A program made the translations under genes and the position numbers. Positions 62,657 through 64,000 of a DNA stretch of 64,000 nucleotides are shown here, piece by piece. The DNA comes from Castellaniella sp. (GTDB lineage Bacteria > Pseudomonadota > Gammaproteobacteria > Burkholderiales > Burkholderiaceae_B). The DNA lies in contig NZ_SCQN01000044.1 in assembly GCF_004321985.1 (NCBI RefSeq), positions 1 to 64,000 on the forward strand. Reading direction: 5' to 3'. The notes under the pieces are model-generated. The model saw nothing but the letters and a program-made list of their open reading frames with translations. It was not told the DNA's origin and did no database searches. Position 1 is the stretch's first letter; every line of letters starts with the position of its first letter.

Positions 62657-63103
62657 TCAATGAGGCTGTCGCCGCCGATACAGGTTCGCCGCAGCCTCGT
62701 CGCTGGCGCGTTGTTCGCGACGCTGTTCGTGGTACTGAAACTGCTGATTCTGGCGGGTCTTCAGGGTTTCGTAGGAGTTCAGCCGCTGTTTTTCGTCGTG
62801 CCACTGCTTGCGTCCGGCCTCGAGCCGCGTGTCGATCTGCGCGATGATCCTATTTTGCTGGGATATGGCCTCGTCCAATGTCGCGATAAACTGCCTAAAG
62901 TTGTGGTAATTCGAGGCGGTTACTCCGCCTTCGGTGGTGGACTGGAGCCTGCGCGTGTAATCGACCCGATATCCGTCCAGCGTGGTCAGCTGGCCTTGGG
63001 CCTGTCGCCGTTCGTTGCCCAGTTCGGCCAGGACTTCGCCAGCTGCGTCAAGCTTGTCCTGGGACAGGCCGATCAGCACGTCCAGCGGTGTTTCAGGCGC
63101 CAT
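62657..63103 (-). CDS. fliJ: Flagellar export protein FliJ
   Basis: A 148 aa coiled-coil protein: [21 protein letters not shown], the [19 protein letters not shown] loop and a C-terminal charged helix ([19 protein letters not shown]). It forms the stalk of the FliI ATPase ring and cycles chaperones. Its start overlaps the fliI stop by 11 bp. I start at 63103 ([10 protein letters not shown]). Confidence 0.9.
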   Translation of the reverse strand: MAPETPLDVLIGLSQDKLDAAGEVLAELGNERRQAQGQLTTLDGYRVDYTRRLQSTTEGGVTASNYHNFRQFIATLDEAISQQNRIIAQIDTRLEAGRKQWHDEKQRLNSYETLKTRQNQQFQYHEQRREQRASDEAAANLYRRRQPH

Positions 63104-64000
63104 AGCCTGGCTCCTGTCCCAGCGCACCGGTCAGCGCAGCGACAGCATCCGGATAGCCGACGCGGACATCGATTCCTTGCTGCAGATACTTTTCGAGCCA
63201 TGGGAATCGCTCGATCGCTTGATCGATTTCGGGATCGTTGCCGGCGATGTATGCCCCCACGGCAATCAGATCGCGATTGCGCTGGTAGCGCGAAACCATG
63301 CGCTTGAACCGATGCACGTTGTGAAACTGGCCTTCAGGCACGATGGCCGACATAACCCGCGAAATCGATGCTTCGATGTCAATGGCCGGGTAGTGCCCCG
63401 ATTCGGCCAGGCTGCGGGAGAGCACGATGTGACCATCGAGAATGGCGCGGGCCGAATCGGCGATGGGATCCTGCTGGTCGTCACCTTCGGTGAGTACGGT
63501 ATAGAAGGCGGTGATCGACCCGGCAGGGTGGTCTCCCTGAGGCGCCCCATTGCCGGCCCGCTCCACCAGACCTGGCAGTTTGGCGAACACTGATGGCGGG
63601 TAGCCCTTGGTGGCGGGAGGCTCGCCGATGGCCAATGCGATTTCGCGCTGCGCCATGGCGTAGCGCGTCAGCGAATCCATGATGAGCAGGACGTGCTGCC
63701 CCTGGTCGCGGAAGAATTCGGCCAGGCGCGTGGCGTAGATGGCCCCTTGCATGCGCAGCAGTGGCGACACGTCGGCGGGGGCGGCAACCACAACGGAACG
63801 CGCCAGCCCTTCTGCTCCGAGGTTCAGTTCGATGAATTCCTTGACCTCCCGCCCGCGCTCGCCAATCAGGCCAACCACAATCACGTCAGCCTGGGTGTAG
63901 CGTGCCATCATGCCCAGCAGCACGCTCTTGCCCACGCCCGATCCGGCGAACAGGCCCATGCGCTGGCCGCGGCCTATCGTGAGCAGCCCGTTGATGGCGC
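63093..64000 (-). CDS. fliI: Flagellar export ATPase FliI (5' partial)
   Basis: The C-terminal 302 residues of FliI; the frame runs off the right edge. It includes [20 protein letters not shown] and the Walker [12 protein letters not shown], then [16 protein letters not shown], Walker [13 protein letters not shown] and the [20 protein letters not shown] signature. FliI energises export with FliH and FliJ. An internal ATG at 63959 is not the start because conserved residues precede it. Confidence 0.95.
   Translation of the reverse strand, partial: AINGLLTIGRGQRMGLFAGSGVGKSVLLGMMARYTQADVIVVGLIGERGREVKEFIELNLGAEGLARSVVVAAPADVSPLLRMQGAIYATRLAEFFRDQGQHVLLIMDSLTRYAMAQREIALAIGEPPATKGYPPSVFAKLPGLVERAGNGAPQGDHPAGSITAFYTVLTEGDDQQDPIADSARAILDGHIVLSRSLAESGHYPAIDIEASISRVMSAIVPEGQFHNVHRFKRMVSRYQRNRDLIAVGAYIAGNDPEIDQAIERFPWLEKYLQQGIDVRVGYPDAVAALTGALGQEPGYGA

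Noticed and set aside
1-64000. CRISPR arrays, insertion sequences or rRNA genes
   Set aside because: No regularly spaced repeats, transposase genes with terminal inverted repeats, or rRNA sequences were seen in the window.

Overview
The window is about 63% GC and codes densely on both strands. Gene content and order point to a betaproteobacterium of the order Burkholderiales, probably Alcaligenaceae (Bordetella/Achromobacter/Castellaniella-like). The reasons are an flhDC-motAB-che-flhBAF-flg-fli supercluster, a quinol-dependent nitric oxide reductase, and burkholderial-type housekeeping genes. The genus is an inference only; no 16S gene or other species marker is present.

Positions 1-9313 are the right-hand end of a prophage or integrated element. 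The genes are tightly overlapping and all on the + strand. They encode a DUF2800 PD-(D/E)XK nuclease (cut by the window edge), a DUF2815 ssDNA-binding-like protein, small phage proteins, an HNH endonuclease, a family A DNA polymerase, a VRR-NUC nuclease, an SNF2-type helicase, a helix-turn-helix protein and a tyrosine integrase. The integrase ends 37 bp from the 3' end of a tRNA-Asn gene on the - strand, which is the likely attachment site. No capsid, tail, lysis or repressor genes are visible, so the rest of the element must lie to the left.

Positions 9351-29493 are chromosomal metabolic and transport genes. First comes a MarR-controlled tripartite efflux operon (marR, outer-membrane factor, emrA-like, emrB-like) with two nearly identical operator-like motifs, then a DMT transporter. 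A sirB-like/lysR/patatin operon and an SbmA/YddA-type ABC exporter follow. Next are quinol nitric oxide reductase with an FNR/DNR-type box and an extra palindrome, and an orphan branched-chain-amino-acid-type binding protein. The section ends with a TPP-riboswitch-controlled NCS1 permease (thiamin precursor uptake), a lipoate-ligase-family protein with a TM2 protein, and divergent glpK and glpD.

Positions 29494-64000 form one continuous flagellar/chemotaxis locus. The master regulators flhDC follow an AT-rich leader. After them come motAB, cheA-W-R-B-Y-Z and flhB-flhA-flhF on +, flgN-flgM-flgA on -, flgB to flgL plus a lipoprotein gene on +, and fliR-Q-P-O-N-M-L, fliK, fliJ and fliI (cut by the edge) on -. 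FlhDC would start the cascade, the export gate and hook-basal body are built, and FlgM holds sigma-28 until the hook is complete. Sigma-28-type promoters can be read upstream of flgM and flgKL. Unusual points are a very long FlhF (827 aa) with no flhG beside it, no cheD and no receptor gene in the che operon, and an internally duplicated peptide in FliN.
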